A DNA stretch of 5,975 nt from Erwinia sp. (lineage in GTDB: Bacteria > Pseudomonadota > Gammaproteobacteria > Enterobacterales > Enterobacteriaceae). Made by a program: the position numbers and the translations under genes. This document shows, one piece after another, positions 5,557-5,975 of this stretch. Under the pieces are notes generated by a model. The model saw only the letters and a program-made list of their open reading frames with translations. It did not search any database and was not told the DNA's origin. Position 1 is the first letter of the stretch; each line of letters opens with the position of its first letter. The stretch lies in assembly GCA_003512805.1 (NCBI GenBank), contig DOOK01000204.1:2917-8891 (forward strand). The letters are read 5' to 3'.

Positions 5557-5975
5557 ATTTTCCGCTGAGCGCGTTATGGAACAGCGACAGCCAGTCCGGC
5601 ACGCCAAGCCGGAAGGATTCCAGCATTTTTATATCGAAGCCGCGGAAGAAGCCGCTCAGTACAAACAGCAGCACGATGGCGACCATCATCACTTTGGTCA
5701 CGCGATTCCAGCCGCTTTCCTCTACGCCCTTGCCAATCAAAATGCCTAACACCAGTCCCGGTACCGCATTGCCCATAATCAGCTGCGCCAGGCCGCCAAA
5801 AATGGTGGCCCAGAAGCCCGATTTTTTACCGGCGTCGATCGCCGCCAGCCAGAAGATCACCGGCATCACGGTATTAACCAGCAGGTTAGCTGCAGGCACC
5901 AGCACCTTAACGGCGGTGATTTGGAGCGCTGCCGGCACCGCCGAAGCGGTCGAGTTGAGGAAAGCGACCACCACC
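5555..5975 (-). CDS. DUF4311 domain-containing membrane protein, C-terminal 139 residues (start beyond window)
   Basis: The frame is open to the right edge and ends at TAA 5555-5557. The leftmost codon could be read as a GTG start at 5974, but no start context is visible and the family is about 250 residues in memory, so this is the C-terminal half of a longer gene. Visible features: hydrophobic segments near 20-47 (VKVLVPAANLLVNTVMPVIF), 53-80 (FWATIFGGLAQLIMGNAVPG onward) and 92-110 (VTKVMMVAIVLLFVLSGFF), then an amphipathic cytosolic-looking tail ending in LFHNALSGK. It resembles the family I recall as EF_0832/AHA_3913 (TIGR03580), always paired with DUF4310. It lies 10 bp before the DUF4310 start, so the two are co-translated and probably form one membrane complex. 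No transport mechanism can be assigned from sequence. In relatives, small soluble DUF4312 and SFCGS glycine-rich proteins precede it; they would lie just outside this window. Confidence 0.82.
   Translation of the reverse strand, partial: VVVAFLNSTASAVPAALQITAVKVLVPAANLLVNTVMPVIFWLAAIDAGKKSGFWATIFGGLAQLIMGNAVPGLVLGILIGKGVEESGWNRVTKVMMVAIVLLFVLSGFFRGFDIKMLESFRLGVPDWLSLFHNALSGK

Noticed and set aside
5545..5607. 21-residue N-terminal extension of the DUF4310 protein
   Set aside because: It overlaps the end of the DUF4311 gene, is polar and Cys/Arg-rich, and ATG 5544 has a near-consensus AAGGAG site.
5555..5974. A complete 139-residue membrane protein starting at GTG 5974
   Set aside because: The frame stays open to the window edge and the family is longer; the GTG is most likely an internal valine codon.

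Overview
The window is one densely packed segment from a moderately GC-rich Gammaproteobacterium, most likely a member of the Enterobacterales. That placement rests on codon usage, the Shine-Dalgarno sequences and the resemblance of all the proteins to enterobacterial and Aeromonas families. The genus cannot be fixed from this sequence. All six genes lie on the minus strand, so transcription runs from position 5975 toward position 1. There are no tRNA or rRNA genes, insertion sequences or CRISPR arrays. The first gene (membrane protein) is cut at the right edge and the last gene (regulator) at the left edge.

Layout in the direction of transcription: (1) the C-terminal part of a DUF4311-type membrane protein (5975-5555); (2) a complete DUF4310-type membrane protein (5544-4903); (3) an amidohydrolase/deacetylase-family metallohydrolase (4853-3720); (4) a SelA-like, DgaE-family PLP-dependent ammonia lyase (3736-2615); (5) a KDGP aldolase-family protein, DgaF/DagF type (2618-1878); (6) a GC-rich hairpin (1867-1846) that looks like a weak terminator or attenuator; (7) a PRD/EIIB/EIIA-type transcriptional regulator (1806 to beyond position 1). 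Genes 1-5 are separated by 10 bp, 49 bp, a 17-bp overlap and a 4-bp ATGA overlap, so they form one operon. Its promoter and probably further small genes lie beyond the right edge.

Working model: the two membrane proteins are part of an importer of unknown type. The amidohydrolase removes an acyl or similar group from an N-substituted amino-sugar acid. The PLP enzyme eliminates ammonia from the resulting 2-amino acid sugar phosphate to give a 2-keto-3-deoxy sugar-acid phosphate. The aldolase splits that to pyruvate and a triose phosphate. The regulator carries PTS-like phosphorylation modules, so the pathway is probably wired to the phosphotransferase system although no PTS permease is visible. 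From memory, this gene set matches the conserved but experimentally undefined cassette that TIGRFAM named after Enterococcus faecalis EF_0829-EF_0839 and Aeromonas hydrophila AHA_3910-AHA_3917. Its true substrate and transport mechanism are the main unknowns, and this is the best candidate for an undescribed system here.
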